This document shows, piece by piece, positions 25,655 to 37,500 of a DNA stretch of 64,000 bases (positions within the stretch are counted from its first letter, which is position 1; every line of letters starts with the position of its first letter). Both the position numbers and the translations under genes were made by a program. The DNA comes from Oreocharis arfaki (Eukaryota; Chordata; Aves; Passeriformes; Paramythiidae): NCBI GenBank assembly GCA_013398015.1, contig VZRR01013736.1:186001-250000 (forward strand), in the 5' to 3' direction. The notes under the pieces are model-generated. The model ran no database searches and was not told the DNA's origin. It worked only from the letters and a program-made list of their open reading frames with translations.

Positions 25655-25900
25655 TGACGCTTTGGGACGCTACTTAGAAACAGAGACTAGACAGAAGTAA
25701 AGGAATAAAGGTGGATATTTATTTGAAAGGCCTTCAAAGGTGCACCCTGGAGAGCCAGAGGCTCAAAATGGACCCAAGATGGACGACGAGTCACGAGTTC
25801 TTCACACTTTTATAGGTTTGGTCCATCTGCATATCAGCATAAGTTCGCCAATTAAAACTTTAGCTAAATGATGTAATTTCCCCAAGCTCACCCCCCTTCC
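25655..25900 (-). mobile_element. Endogenous retrovirus LTR fragment (minus strand)
   Basis: Read on the minus strand, the segment has a TATAAAAG box (plus-strand 25807-25814) followed about 90 nt later by an AATAAA polyadenylation signal (plus-strand 25718-25723), the normal order and spacing of promoter, R region and poly(A) signal in a retroviral LTR. The text around it (CCAAGATGGAC, GGTCCATCTGCATATC) resembles LTRs I associate with songbird ERVs, but I cannot confirm a family. No flanking gag, pol or env open frame or second LTR is visible, so it is probably a solo or truncated LTR. Both boundaries are uncertain; it may extend beyond 25900. Confidence 0.6.
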
Positions 25901-28882
25901 CAAGATGTTGGTTTACACATTTTGGGCCTGGGACAGTCTGGGTGTCCTTGGAGAGCCTGGAGAGGCTTTGTTCTGCCTGCCTGGCCTGAGAGAGCAGCAG
26001 CGAGCAGCTGCAAGGAGCTGTGCAGTGACACACCAGGCAGGGCAGGGTTTGAAAAATATCAAAGAGAAAACCCAAGGCATCAGCTGTGCTGCCCCAGGAC
26101 AGTGAGCACAGGAGACCCAAAGTTCTTACTCAGCTGATCCGTGACATCGGTGCTGCCCCAGCACAGCCAACACGAAGCACCTGTGGGATAATCTGGGTTC
26201 CCAGGAGAGATGCCACGAGCACAGCCCCTCTCTTTGTGCTTACCTGCCTACCTGGAAGGATATTTCTTTGTTGTGTCCCTGCCTCGCTGAGCACAGCACG
26301 GATTTCTCCGTCTGCCGGAGGAGCTGGAGGTTGTGCGGATTCGGGACACACGCGCACACACAACCAGGCGTTTCCCTGGCAACTGAAATGCCATAAAAGC
26401 TCTCTGAAGAATTCCTCAGGGCTGTGCAACAAATAGAAACATTAAACATGCTGAGACCTAAATATAGCTGAGCTTTAGTGCTGTTCATCCAAGTCTTTAC
26501 TTAGCCTGGGCTCGTATCTGAAACGAGCGCGGCCGGCAAGACACACGGCGATGTTTGCAGTGTTTTACAGTGCTTTGCTTTTAAACAGAGCACGAGCAGA
26601 GGTTGGGGATGGGGTTTCGCATGGCACCAGCCTCCACTGTGCTGCAGGATTGCAGCCTGGCCTGACTCAGCTGTGAAGGTGCCCTTGGTCACCCAGGGAA
26701 GGCTCCTCGCTCCCCAGAGCAGCGCAGGCTGAGGGAGCAGCTGAGTTCTGCTCATCGGCCTCCAGAAATCAGCTCTGACACTGCTGGCACCGAGGTGTGC
26801 AGAGAGTGTCTGTGCGTACTCAGAGAGGCTCTGGGTAAAGCACTTGGTGCTTTTCGCACTGCTGGGATGGGGGATTAAAGACTCAGACTTCTTTCGCTTC
26901 GCTTTGGAGTCCAAGTTCTAATTTAGCCATTTTTGTCTGGTGATGATGCAGATACAGCAGCTGGACTGCAGGAGAAATAGGCAAAAATGCTCGGGCTGCA
27001 AAACAAAAGGGCAGACAAATAACGTTCAATGACTCATAAAATGGCCCAAAGATGAACGCAGGCTCCCCACAAATGAAGCTTTTGGATGCCTAAAACTGGA
27101 TCTGGGTTCATTCAAGTGTTTCTTGAACTGAAGAAAAGATGATCAGAGATTGGTTCCCACAGCAGATCTTTAATAAATCCCCTCAGCAGCTTTCCTTGGT
27201 CTGTTTTGTGTGAAGGTATGATACAGGCCCATCACTTCAGACTGCCCTTTTCAAGCCAAACCACTGGGCTGGAAAAGCCAAGGCTGGATTTTGTCCCTGG
27301 TGCTGTTCCCTGGCTGCTCTGTGAGCCAGCCTTCCTACCTCTGACACTGCAGAACTTCAAATAAGCCTGGAGATGGGCAGGAAAGGCTGCAAATCAGGAA
27401 TGTTTTATGGGACTCAAGTGTTACTTAAAAATGGATGATTGAGATGACCAGAGCGTAGTTTCTCGTGCAGGCTCTTTCACACTCCCATTGATTCCATGTT
27501 ATATTCAAGGGAAGGAGGATGTGGAAGCAGCAGGAAGATTGGTTTAGTACAATACTCCCACAACTGCTGTGGCACAATATTCCCAAATCGTGCAATGACT
27601 ATTGCATTCCTTTCAGGAGGGAGAGGAAGAAGGATGTGACCTGAAGGACAATTTACAGTGGAAAGTTTTGATGAATAAATGTCTTAGAGGTCAGTGTCTG
27701 GACATGGGAATTTTGCAGAACAGCCCTCAGAGAAACTGAAATAAACCCTCCAATTTTATCGCAATAAAAATATGACAACATTTTCCTCTACAGCAAAAAC
27801 CGCTCCGGATTTCTAATGAGGAAGCTGATAAATGTCAGGGGTGATTTAAAACTTGGAGGAAGCTCTGCTAATGGTACACATGAAGGAAAACCCTCCAGAC
27901 AAAAGCAGCAGAAGTAGCTTTCACTGAAAACAAATATGCACAGGGTTCTGGAGTCATGGGAAGACCAAGCTGGTAAAGATCATCTAATTCTGATGGTCTT
28001 CAGCCATGCTGGACACTGTTAAACCTCAGACCCTTTCCCACTGAGGCATGATCCTCTCTAGAAACACCTCACACACAAGGTGCTGTGGAGAATCCATGTA
28101 TACTTTTCCTGATCATCTTTTGTGAATAACCAAAGCCTTCCCAAATCCTCAGGACAGAGCATGAGATCCAAGAAGCAGCTTGAAACCTGCTTACTGAAGC
28201 AAACCCCAAGCATCTTTTCCCCACCTCTAACAGAAGTCTTTCTCACCTGTTCTTGAAAGGAAACAGGCATTGATGTTCCTTCAGTGCTTCGTGCTGGAAA
28301 TGTTTTGAGAAAAAGCATACAGCTAAATTGCCTCGAAATTTCAGTGGGAACTCGAACCTTTTGTGATATGAGATAATTCCTTTAATTATGTTTGCCTGGG
28401 GCTTTACATGTGTAAGAGGTTCAGTGCGAATCACTGAGTAACAGAAGAGTTTCAGAGAGTGCAGAGAAAAAGGTCTACAATCCAGCAGCCCTGCTTCAGC
28501 TGCTTTTCCCTTTGCTGCCTTTGTGATTAATATCAAATATTACTGATAATACTAAAGAACAATATTCTCAAAGCAAACCTCCTTGTCTATAAAGTACTTC
28601 AGCACCTGCTCAGCTTCATTTTTGAGCACAGATGGGGTAACTACATATAAAAACCATCCTGAACCGAAGCCATGAAGTTCCCTGAGTCCCAGGGACAGCA
28701 GAGCTGTCTCTGGCACTGCAGCTCTTGTCCAAGCACAGTGAGCTGGGAATATAAAACTTTCCAAGGGTTGTGGGTCTGGAATCTGCAGTGTTGAAGTGTC
28801 TGTTCAATGTACAGCACTGAGGGAGGGTCAGGGCAAGCTCAGGGCGCTGTGAGCCAGAGTCTGTGGCACTGTCCTGAGCTGT
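25901..28882. other. Unique non-coding sequence
   Basis: No gene was recognised. The first few hundred bases may still belong to the upstream LTR's U3 region. Open frames of up to 137 codons (minus 26501-26914) overlap each other on both strands and lack identifiable domains. A short alternating CACACGCGCACACACA stretch lies near 26346-26362. Confidence 0.5.
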
Positions 28883-29041
28883 CCCAGTGTCTCCAGACCA
28901 GCAGATCCTGGTTCCAGTGTCCCCAGACCCAGCAGGTCCTGGTTCCAGTGTCTCCAGACCCAGCAGATCCTGGTTCCAGTGTCTCCAGACTCTGAAGACC
29001 CTGGTTCCAGTGTCCCCAGACCCAGCAGGTCCTGGTTCCAG
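28883..29041 (+). repeat. Minisatellite, 31-bp unit, about five copies
   Basis: Five tandem copies of a 31-bp unit based on CCTGGTTCCAGTGT followed by CCAGACCCAGCAG run from about 28883 to 29041. Copies differ by C/T and A/G changes; one has CTCTGAAGA in place of the usual ACCCAGCAG. Because 31 is not a multiple of three, open frames through it (minus 28616-29044 and 28828-29373) cycle through all frames and give repeat-derived peptides rich in Gly, Thr and Trp. It is not a CRISPR array: there are no unique spacers. Confidence 0.95.
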
Positions 29042-29519
29042 CACAGATGTCCCATCACACCCACGTTGTACAGGCTCGACACAGTCAGGCTGAAAGGCTG
29101 TGGATTCACAGGTGCTGCAGCAAGGGTTGGCAGAGGTGTCTGCCCACGCTTGATTTCATGAGATGTGACTTTGTTTTGTGGCCCCTGAGCTGCAGGTGAG
29201 GCCCCAGATCCCAGAGCAGCCTCTTGGCTCCAGCTCTCAGCACACGCAGGGGCTGATGTGCAAGCCAGGATTGAAACCCTGAGCAAGGATCGGAGCCAGA
29301 GAGAGGAAGAATAACAGAACAGACAGAAAGAGCTGTAAAAATACATGTGCCATAATAAAAGCAAAGAGCCCATAACTCACGGGGTGGATAAATTCTCATT
29401 CCAGAACTCAGTGCTGACGTGATTCCATCAGAGCTGCACTCAGCATGTGCTGAGCTTCCCAAAATCTGGAGGAATGGAATTCCATTTTAGCCCTGACTCA
29501 CTCGGGCCTGGAGGTACCT
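29042..29519. other. Unique sequence after the minisatellite
   Basis: No gene is seen. The 181-codon minus-strand frame (28828-29373) starts here and ends in the minisatellite; its N-terminal part is hydrophobic (residues about 3-25), but no family is recognised and no supporting promoter or splice pattern is visible, so it is regarded as chance. Confidence 0.45.
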
Positions 29520-29790
29520 TGACTGTAATTGTTACTGTATCAGCAAGCAAATATTAAGTTAATATAAATGAAACAGTCTACCATAATTTGGCTTAATTAT
29601 TCAGAGAGAAGTCTAGCATAGGGGATAAATAGCTGTAAAATTGCTAAATAATTTGACTCCCCATATAATTGCCTGTGCAATTTGTGTTAATTGCATGTCA
29701 AGTACAGGTTTTCAAATATTAATCAATGCTTATTTATATTATTAATTAACATTCTTACATTACATTTAAATAATCTTGCAACAGCACAGT
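29520..29790. promoter_or_regulatory. AT-rich, homeodomain-site-rich candidate enhancer
   Basis: About ten TAAT/ATTA cores lie in 270 bp, including TTAATTA, TTAATTGCATG (octamer-like) and ATTAATTAAC, with little simple-repeat structure. This is the typical composition of deeply conserved developmental enhancers. Evidence is composition only; comparison with another bird genome would decide. Confidence 0.25.
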
Positions 29791-31873
29791 TACCAAAAGA
29801 CAAATTTCTACTCCTGTTTTTTCTTTTCTCTCCCAGTCTGCAAAAAGTCTTTCAACCCCACCTCTGATCACATCCCCCTGCTACGGTCTAGATGATTTCA
29901 CTCAGTATTTTTTCTTTCACTGAGATTTGCCACTGTGACCTCTCCATCAGGGATCAATCTCTAGGTGAAAGAAGCCGGGCAAGACTCCCTGTGAAACTCT
30001 TCAGTGCCCTGAGGAAGGGAATATTGCAAAACTTCCTTATTTATCCACTGTCAGCTTTTCCTTGCAACCCCCTCGAGCTCTGCATGGAGTACAAATCAAT
30101 AATAAGTCACAGTCAGACCTTCACCTGCTACTGGAAAACATAAAATTTCCCAAGATGTTTCAGATAAAAAAGTGGAGGAACAGCACAATAACTCCCTCAT
30201 AAATGAGGATTCACAGCCTGGTGCTCTGTGCATGGCTGAAAATTTTGAGTTCTTTATGCTGTCCCAAAACGCTGGAAGAAAACTCTCCCTTATTTCTATT
30301 CCTGTTTCAAAGACCACCCCCCAGTTTTTGCTGATTTTGTTGCTTGGATTCCTCTCCGAGCTCTGTGTCTAATCACAAAAGCTGAGAAAAATCAAAGGAT
30401 TGAAACAGTAAAACCTGTAACTATGGTGTGGCTATAAAGGGACGTTTTCCTCTCCTTTCAAAAGCAGAGGTGCTTTTGAAAAAGAAGCTACTTATTTTTT
30501 GCCCCTTTAGGGTGTAAAAGGGGCTCCCTCATTGGCTCCACGATAATCTTTCAATCTTCTCCTGAAATAAGAAATCCTGTTTGCTCTATTTGTCAAGGCT
30601 CTGCTGCTCTCAACACTGGAGAGCTTCTTAGAACTTCTTTTCTTATTCCTTTTTTTGCTTTTTTTAAAATCTTCTCCCATGCAGCAGGGAGGATTTTCCA
30701 CTCAAGACTATCACCTAAAATTTTGCAGCAGCTTGACCTCCCAAAATATTTAGAAATAAACCAGCAGTCTTAAATAGAGGAAATAAAAGGAAATAGATTA
30801 ATGGCTTCAGTTCTGAAGAGAACATAATTGTTATTTTCTAAAATACAAAGTGGTGTTATTTCATAAGAAATACAATGCCTTTGCTGTCAAGGTTGGAATT
30901 TGTACGAATGCATAAGGAATACAAATTCTTATTTTTCTATTCCAAAGACAAATAAAGGCAGCCCAGTGTATCCCTCATTAATGGAAAACAACGATGCAAA
31001 AACATTTGGAGAATGAATAAATTGTAATTAGCTACACCCAACAATCTGTGTCCTTTTGGCTGAAAATGAAGAGCTTTATTTTCCTTGCGTGCTGTGATTT
31101 GAAATATTCTGGCTTTCCCAATATCTTGGATCCACTTTTATGATGGGAATGAATTGTTCCATTCTGTGCAGTTGGGAGTAAAGGATATCCTGGTGCAGGG
31201 TTTGGCTGGGAGGCTGCAGAGAGCTCGGTGCTGTCTGAGAGGGGCTGATGTACAGAAGAGTGTTCCTCTCCACTGCTGTGGGCAGAGTCTGAGAGAAAAA
31301 CACCAAATTTGCACCATTTTTACCCTCATGCACGTTTTAATCAGTATTTTATCACCCAGGTCAATGAGGAAATGCACTGGGATATTGCACTTTTTTGTGT
31401 TTAATTGCATGCTTTAAATATGCATTGAAAGTGTCTCTTCTTGTTCCTAACAACCCATTTCCAATGGAGTATTTTAACCACAGCCAAACCCTGCAAAATA
31501 TCTTAAAGGGGAGAAAAGGAGCCATTCTCTGGTTAGATGTTAAAAACTCTCTCCTCAAAAAATTCCCTCCAGTCAACAAATGACTGAGCAAGGGACACAC
31601 CTGAAAAAAGAAGTGTGCTCTGTGTGAGTGTGTGAATTAAACCTGCTGAAGGTCATAATCCAAATTTCCTGTTTCTTCTATGAGTTTCTCAGTTGTACAC
31701 GAAATATTGATGAATGAACTCCTGGTGTACATTAAGAAGGAGCAATGGATGCACGACTCCTGAATATAATAAGATTATACTGATAATCTATAATATGTAC
31801 AATAAGAGGTATGGTGTAATGCCGTGTTCGATCATTAAGGTAAATTAACAGCTTTGTGTGATAGGTAATTAAT
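29791..31873. other. Unique non-coding sequence
   Basis: No gene or known repeat was recognised. The region is AT-leaning, with mononucleotide T and A runs near 30640-30670. Open frames do not exceed 90 codons. Confidence 0.55.
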
Positions 31874-32175
31874 TATAGAATTATGGAATCACAGAATGGT
31901 TTGGGTTGGAAGGGACCTTAAAGATCATCTCATTCCACCCCCTGCCATGGGCAGGGACACCTTCCACCATCCCAGGCTGCTCCAAGCCCCCTGCAACCTG
32001 GCCCTGGATGCTCCCAGGGATGGAGCAGCCACAGCTTCTCTGGAAAACCCATTCCAGTGCCTCATCACCCTCACAATAAAGAATTTTTTCCTAATATCTA
32101 ATTTAAACCTTCTCTCTTTTAATTTGGACTCATTCCCCCTTGTCCTGTCACTACATGCCCTTGTAAATATTTCCT
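31874..32175 (-). mobile_element. CR1 LINE, 5'-truncated 3' end
   Basis: Read on the minus strand, this matches the well-known 3' end of avian CR1, finishing in AAGGTCCCTTCCAACCCAAA and then a short tail of ATTCTGTGATTCCATAATTC type, the 8-bp repeat that closes CR1 elements. The copy extends about 300 bp from the tail through the region encoding the last part of the reverse-transcriptase ORF and 3' UTR and is cut off around 32175, as is usual for 5'-truncated LINE copies. The 181-codon frame at 31896-32441 on the plus strand is an antisense artefact of it. Confidence 0.93.
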
Positions 32176-34498
32176 ACATTAATATATTGCTGTATTTTAA
32201 GGGATCCCTTCAGGCCAAGGGAGGATTTTCACCTTCTCCCAGGCCAAGGAGAGAGTTTTTCTTACCACAGCAGAGGCAGCAAGGAAAGAATCCCTCACCA
32301 GTGCTTGGCAATGCTCATCTCTTCCCAGAAATAGGAGGCTCCATCCAAAGCTCGCTGAAATCTTTAAGGATTGTACAGAAATATTTATGGATCATAGAAA
32401 TATTTGTGGTTGAGGCTGTAAAGAGAAGATCAAAGGCCTAAAGGAACCTCTCTGAGGAAGGTTTGAAAGAGTAAAGGATTGGGTAATCTCCACTCAGTCC
32501 TCAAGCTGAGGGACCCTCCTGTGGGATCTGCAGTGCAGACAGAAAAGCCATTTAGAGAGAATTGAGTGAAGATGAGCCCCATAGCCAGAGCATGGAATTA
32601 CTTCTTGAAAATAATGAGAATCATTTTGCAGAACTACAAGCCTGTACTGGAGATTTATGATAATTTTTCCCCCCCCAAATTACAGTAAGTGTAAGGGCCA
32701 ATGGATACAGAAATGCATTTTAAAGATCCAAAAGCTTTAGCAGAATTGAGTCACCTCTGCAGATGTCAAGTGTTATTTCTGCCTAATTTACAGCTTGACT
32801 TTAAATGCACAAAAGGCAGTGTGTAATTCCATTACAGCAAGTAATGAAACCAATACTTTTTCAGACATCAATATTGTTTAGAAAGAAATCTCAATGGATT
32901 AGCTGAAGAACAGAGATTAAATTAGTTGGAAAAATAGCTATGAAATTGAGAAGTTGATTCTCCTATGCTGGGTCTATACAGGAGAATCACTCAAAAAAAA
33001 ATTGCCTTCCTTGCAAAGAACAAAATGCAAATAATATTCCCAGAGACGCACAAAATATCTGGCTTCTCTTGAATATATTTTACCAACCTTGACACTTCTC
33101 CAATTATTTGCGTTTCTGTACTCTGTCCTCTACACTTCCAGGATCCAGAAGGACTGGAAATACAATGTCCAATGACAGAAGAGAAAGGAGGGTAAAACAG
33201 AGGAAATAAAAGGAAATAAACCTTGTGATAGATCACCTTTAAGGACATCAAAGCAAACCTTGAAAATCCAGGAGCTTTGGATGGTTCATGTTAGAGACAA
33301 ATTAAACCTTCATTGCCAAATTCTGTTTTCAGAGAAGACAGTGCCTGAATCAAAATTCCTCTGTTTTTATTAACTGATTGAATCTGTGTTTGTGCTGTTG
33401 GAATTGGAATCCAGCAACAAACCAATCCAAATTTAAGGCGCTCTTTTGGATGCAGGAACAACTGAAACTGAGCTTTGCTCCCTGATACCGATTTTCCAGC
33501 GGTATGAAAGTTGGATTCAATGCTCTTAGAGGTCTTTTCTTTAGTGCTTCTGTGGTAAATATTCACAGAAACTGCAGCACAAGGCTGAGTCTCTGCTTCA
33601 CCAAGTTCTCTCTTCAATCACCTGCCTGGTGGGACTGAGATATTTTAGGGGGCTGCCTGATTTTGGGTTTAAGAGGGGCTGAACCCCTGGCTTGCAAAAT
33701 GCCTTCTAATGGCAGCCCCTGTGCAGATATTTTGCAAACCGTGTCTCTCCTCCCTGCGGAGCGAATCGGATCGGACGTGTTTGCTGAGCAGAAAAGATCA
33801 CAACACATAAAGGAACCAGTGACAGAAAATGCAAATGCCAGGGGACAAAAATACCTCCCAGATGAGTCATCGGGAGCAAAAAGCGATGCTGAGAGATCAG
33901 GGCATGTCTAAGAGAGAAAGGCATCGAGGAGAGAGCTTTGCCACACCTGGAGAAGTGAATTTATACCAACACAAGACTAAAATTTCTGCTTTTGAGCCAG
34001 TCCCACCACTTCTCACTTAAATTTATTTCACTCTCTAATAAAGCTCAGCATTAGAAACTTGGGAGGTCTTGTGGGAAGAGAAGCTGAGTTATTTTTCGAC
34101 CTGACAAATTCAGTTTGTGGTGTGAAAGCACCAGTTTGGATGCTCAGCTGCGCTACCTCTGCACCAGGAGGTCGATGAACCTGCCTAAAAATCATGAACA
34201 CAAACATAAAAATATCTCCTGACTGTGCTTACCCAGAAATTGCTGGAGTGGGGGTTAAGGTTGGATGGGGGTTTTGTGCATTACTTGAGGTTAATTTTAC
34301 AGCCTTTAAACACTAATTTACTTTCCATGGCCACAAAACCAGGTGAAACCATGTTTTTCCTCCGTAAGGGTTTGAAGATCCTGCCTGTTCTCCTTAAAGG
34401 CTGCATGTCCAGGAGTTCAAGCATCCACATTTTTGGCTTCGAGTTGCACACAAGCACCTGTGCACAGCAACAGCAACAAAAAGTGGCATTTAGAGAGC
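32176..34498. other. Unique non-coding sequence
   Basis: Nothing recognisable is seen between the two CR1 matches. The first 250 bases, which fall inside an open frame running out of the CR1 copy, have repeated GGCCAAGG(G)AG words but no clear CR1 match. Open frames are under 110 codons (minus 33291-33617, 108) and unrecognised. Confidence 0.5.
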
Positions 34499-34542
34499 CA
34501 CAGAATCCTTTAGATTGGAAAAGACCTCCGAGACCATCAAAT
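34499..34542 (-). mobile_element. Short CR1 remnant of a different subfamily
   Basis: The string CACAGAATCCTTTAGATTGG followed by AAAAGACCTCCGAGACCATC resembles the 3' end of CR1 copies that end in the 'GAAAAGACCTC' type rather than the 'GAAGGGACCTT' type seen at 31874. Only about 44 bp is recognisable before similarity is lost, so it is an old or very short insertion. Confidence 0.6.
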
Positions 34543-37500
34543 GAAAGTGATAATTACTAGATAAAGTGGGAATACAACCATGTTACTCTCCCAAAAACCT
34601 CAGTTATAGGCGGACCAGGCTGCCCAAACCCAGGGTGTGCAGCACTGGGATGAACAGTCAGTGATTCCTTGGCACTGTGGGGTTTTTTTCCCATCTAGAA
34701 AGGCAGGGGAGGATCACCAGTGCCCTTCGAGTGGCCCTCAGCAGCACTGGGAACCCAGGGAAAGCTGTGATTGAGGACATCCCTGCCTTGTTCCCACCCA
34801 TCCTGGCATGCTGGGCAGCTGAGGAGGGGCACAGAGCAGCCCCCAGCCCCCCATGGAATCCATCCCTTCCTTTCCTTCTGTTTTGCTCAACACCAGCTCC
34901 ACGTTTTCATTTTTAGAAGGGAGATTTGTGCAGGCAGATCCATTCCCCCAGCCAAACCAGGCTCCTTACCATTAAACCGAGAGAAATGAGGGCAGCCTCT
35001 GCTGTAGGCTTGTTTTGGGCTCTGCATTCAAAGCCGAGGCTTAAATCAACAGCTGAATGAGCAAACAAAGACCCTTCCCTCATTCCCCAGCGTGTTCCAG
35101 GTTCATATTTCTGTCCTGCTTTATTGTGCTCAGAGGCAGCAGAGCCCTGCTGGTGCTTTCAGCTGAGCCACCCAGTTTCCCTCTTTAAACAATGCCTGCC
35201 CGACAGCCCTTTCATTTCTAGAACTTTCCTTTTGCCCACAGGCTCTCCCCTGGGAGTGCTGGGGCCTTTTCTTTTTTCTCATAATTAACAGCACAGAACC
35301 ACAATGGTGAGAGGTTGGAGTTCATTAATCAGCTCTTTTTTCCGAGGAAGAGAAGGCTGAAAAGGGCAAGCTTTTATTTATTATGTTTTTTAAAAGAGAA
35401 ACCCAAGAAACAACCTGCAATTAGAAATGAGTATCAGCCCAATGCGTTATCTAATCACCTGCTACGATGCAAATGCAATAACTGTGTGTGATGAGGGGGT
35501 AAAAGGGAGAAAACCACGCTCACATTGTCAGGTATCAAACCTCAACCTGTTGAAATACATTTCCTCATCCCAGTTTTCTTTGGGATGTGGGTATTGAGGG
35601 AGAGGAGGGCTTTTGCCAGCCTGGACAAAGTGCAGTCTGCTCGGGGACAAATCCAACTTTGCTTTCCTGAGGCAACTGATGGCACTAGGTCCCTCTTCCC
35701 AAACCAGATGGAGGCTTTGCCCTGAAGCCAAACCACTCCCTGACCCCTTGCACCTCTTCCAGGCCTTACAAATGCAATTAGAAAAGATTATCTTCGATTT
35801 CATGAGAAAAATCAGATCAAAGCTGGTACAAACTGCTGGAAGGCACTGCAGCTTCTCAGGCTTAGAGCAGTGTGCTCGCAGGAATTTAACTCCAGGAGCT
35901 GCTCCAGCCCTCGTGAAACAGCTCCAACACAAGATTTATTAAAGAACAAATGTGCTTTCTTGCCCCAGATAGTGATGAAAAAAAGGGGAGCCTATTTTGT
36001 CCTTTCTGCCTTTCCTTTCAAACCCGCACCAGCGACTGCACACCTGCTGAATATATTTTGAAGTTCCCACCAGCTCTGAAAATGTAATTTTTGATAATCC
36101 ACTGATTTTTACGGCTTGAATAGTCCACTTTTATAGACCCGGTTCCCAATGTCTCTGTGTGTGTTCTTTGATCATCAGCTGCTACCTTCCGTAATAATTT
36201 TGTATCAAAACAAAATTCCTTTTTTCCTGTTGAAATAAGGATCCTCAGAGTTCAGCCTTCACGAGTAACTGCATTCCTGAACTTTTGTTCATGAGGAGTT
36301 TTCAGCAGCAATGACACAGCAGCTGCCCAGTGGGTGGTCATGGAGTGAAAATCCCTACAAGGCGGAGAGAAACTTTCAGCTGCAAAATAACAGTTTAATT
36401 ATCACCACCTCTGTGGTAAAAACAGAGGAAAACTCTGGATTGTTGGGATTTAGTATGGAAGAAAGGAGATCTGCTGAAACCCAGATGGAGCATCTACCAA
36501 ATATTTTGTTTTAAAGGTGCTGGTTCCCTATGGAGAATGTTGAAAACAAAATAGATTTGGAAAAGTTCCCAATCCTCTCCAGCATCTTTTGGTATTCATC
36601 TCTGAGTAAAAAAATGAATAAAATAGGACATTGAGATGCACAACGTTGATAGAAAAGCATCAGGTGCCATAAGATTTATAACAACATCACAAGTGGAGTG
36701 ATCACACCACTGGCGTCCTCTGTCTTACACATTCATCTGCATCATTCCAGGGGTGAGAATAAAGTCCCATGAGAGCATTCAATGTTACATCCTTGAAATA
36801 TAGGAAAAAAAATGGGGTGGGAATGTCACCTGGCCAAACTGAACATGTTTTGAACACCAGCCTTTCCTCTGTTATTAAGAAAACTAAGAATCATTAAGAA
36901 GTTAATGATTGCATGTCATTAATAATGGGCACTCCAGAGAAGTGGAGTGACATGATAACGCTGTGAAAGTGCTGAATTCCCATAGCAAGATCCTTTTAAA
37001 TGTGGGCTTTCAGAAGGGTTTCCCATTCTCTGTGCCTGTTTAGCTGTTCTGCAGCCATGGCATGTGCTGGCAGCAGCTCTGCCTGTGGGGAGCAGAGCCA
37101 AGGGACTATTCCATGCTGGAGCCTTCTCCCAGAGTGTTGGTGGGTGGCAGCCTGGAGCACTCCCACCGTCCTTCACAACTCCCACAAAGCAGAATTGCTG
37201 GGTTGTTCCCCCTGTTCTACAGCAGATCTCAGTTCTGGGCGTGGTTCTGGGATGTTTCCCCAAAGACAGAGCTTATTTGGAAGTTATTGGACCTCAAAAT
37301 TCCTGTCAGTGGCACTGGCAGGGATGTGGTTTCTCTCAGTTCTTGTTTCTGATAGAGGTTTTGGGCAGCCTAGAAGAGCAGCGTGGCCTGGTTTGGACAA
37401 GTCATGGAAAAGCTGCAGATCAGGAACTGAATGTCCAAGGCTGGATGAAGATTCCCAGTTGCCTGAGTTTGGAGCTGCAGAAGGGATTGGGTACAGCACA

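Noticed and set aside
28883..29041. CRISPR-like regular repeat
   Set aside because: The units are head-to-tail with no unique spacers; this is a minisatellite in a vertebrate sequence.
28828..29373. 181-codon frame with hydrophobic N-terminus, possible signal peptide
   Set aside because: Its C-terminal half is minisatellite-derived, the minisatellite unit is not a multiple of three, and no family is recognised.
31896..32441. 181-codon plus-strand frame
   Set aside because: Its first half is the antisense of a CR1 3' end; no domain follows.
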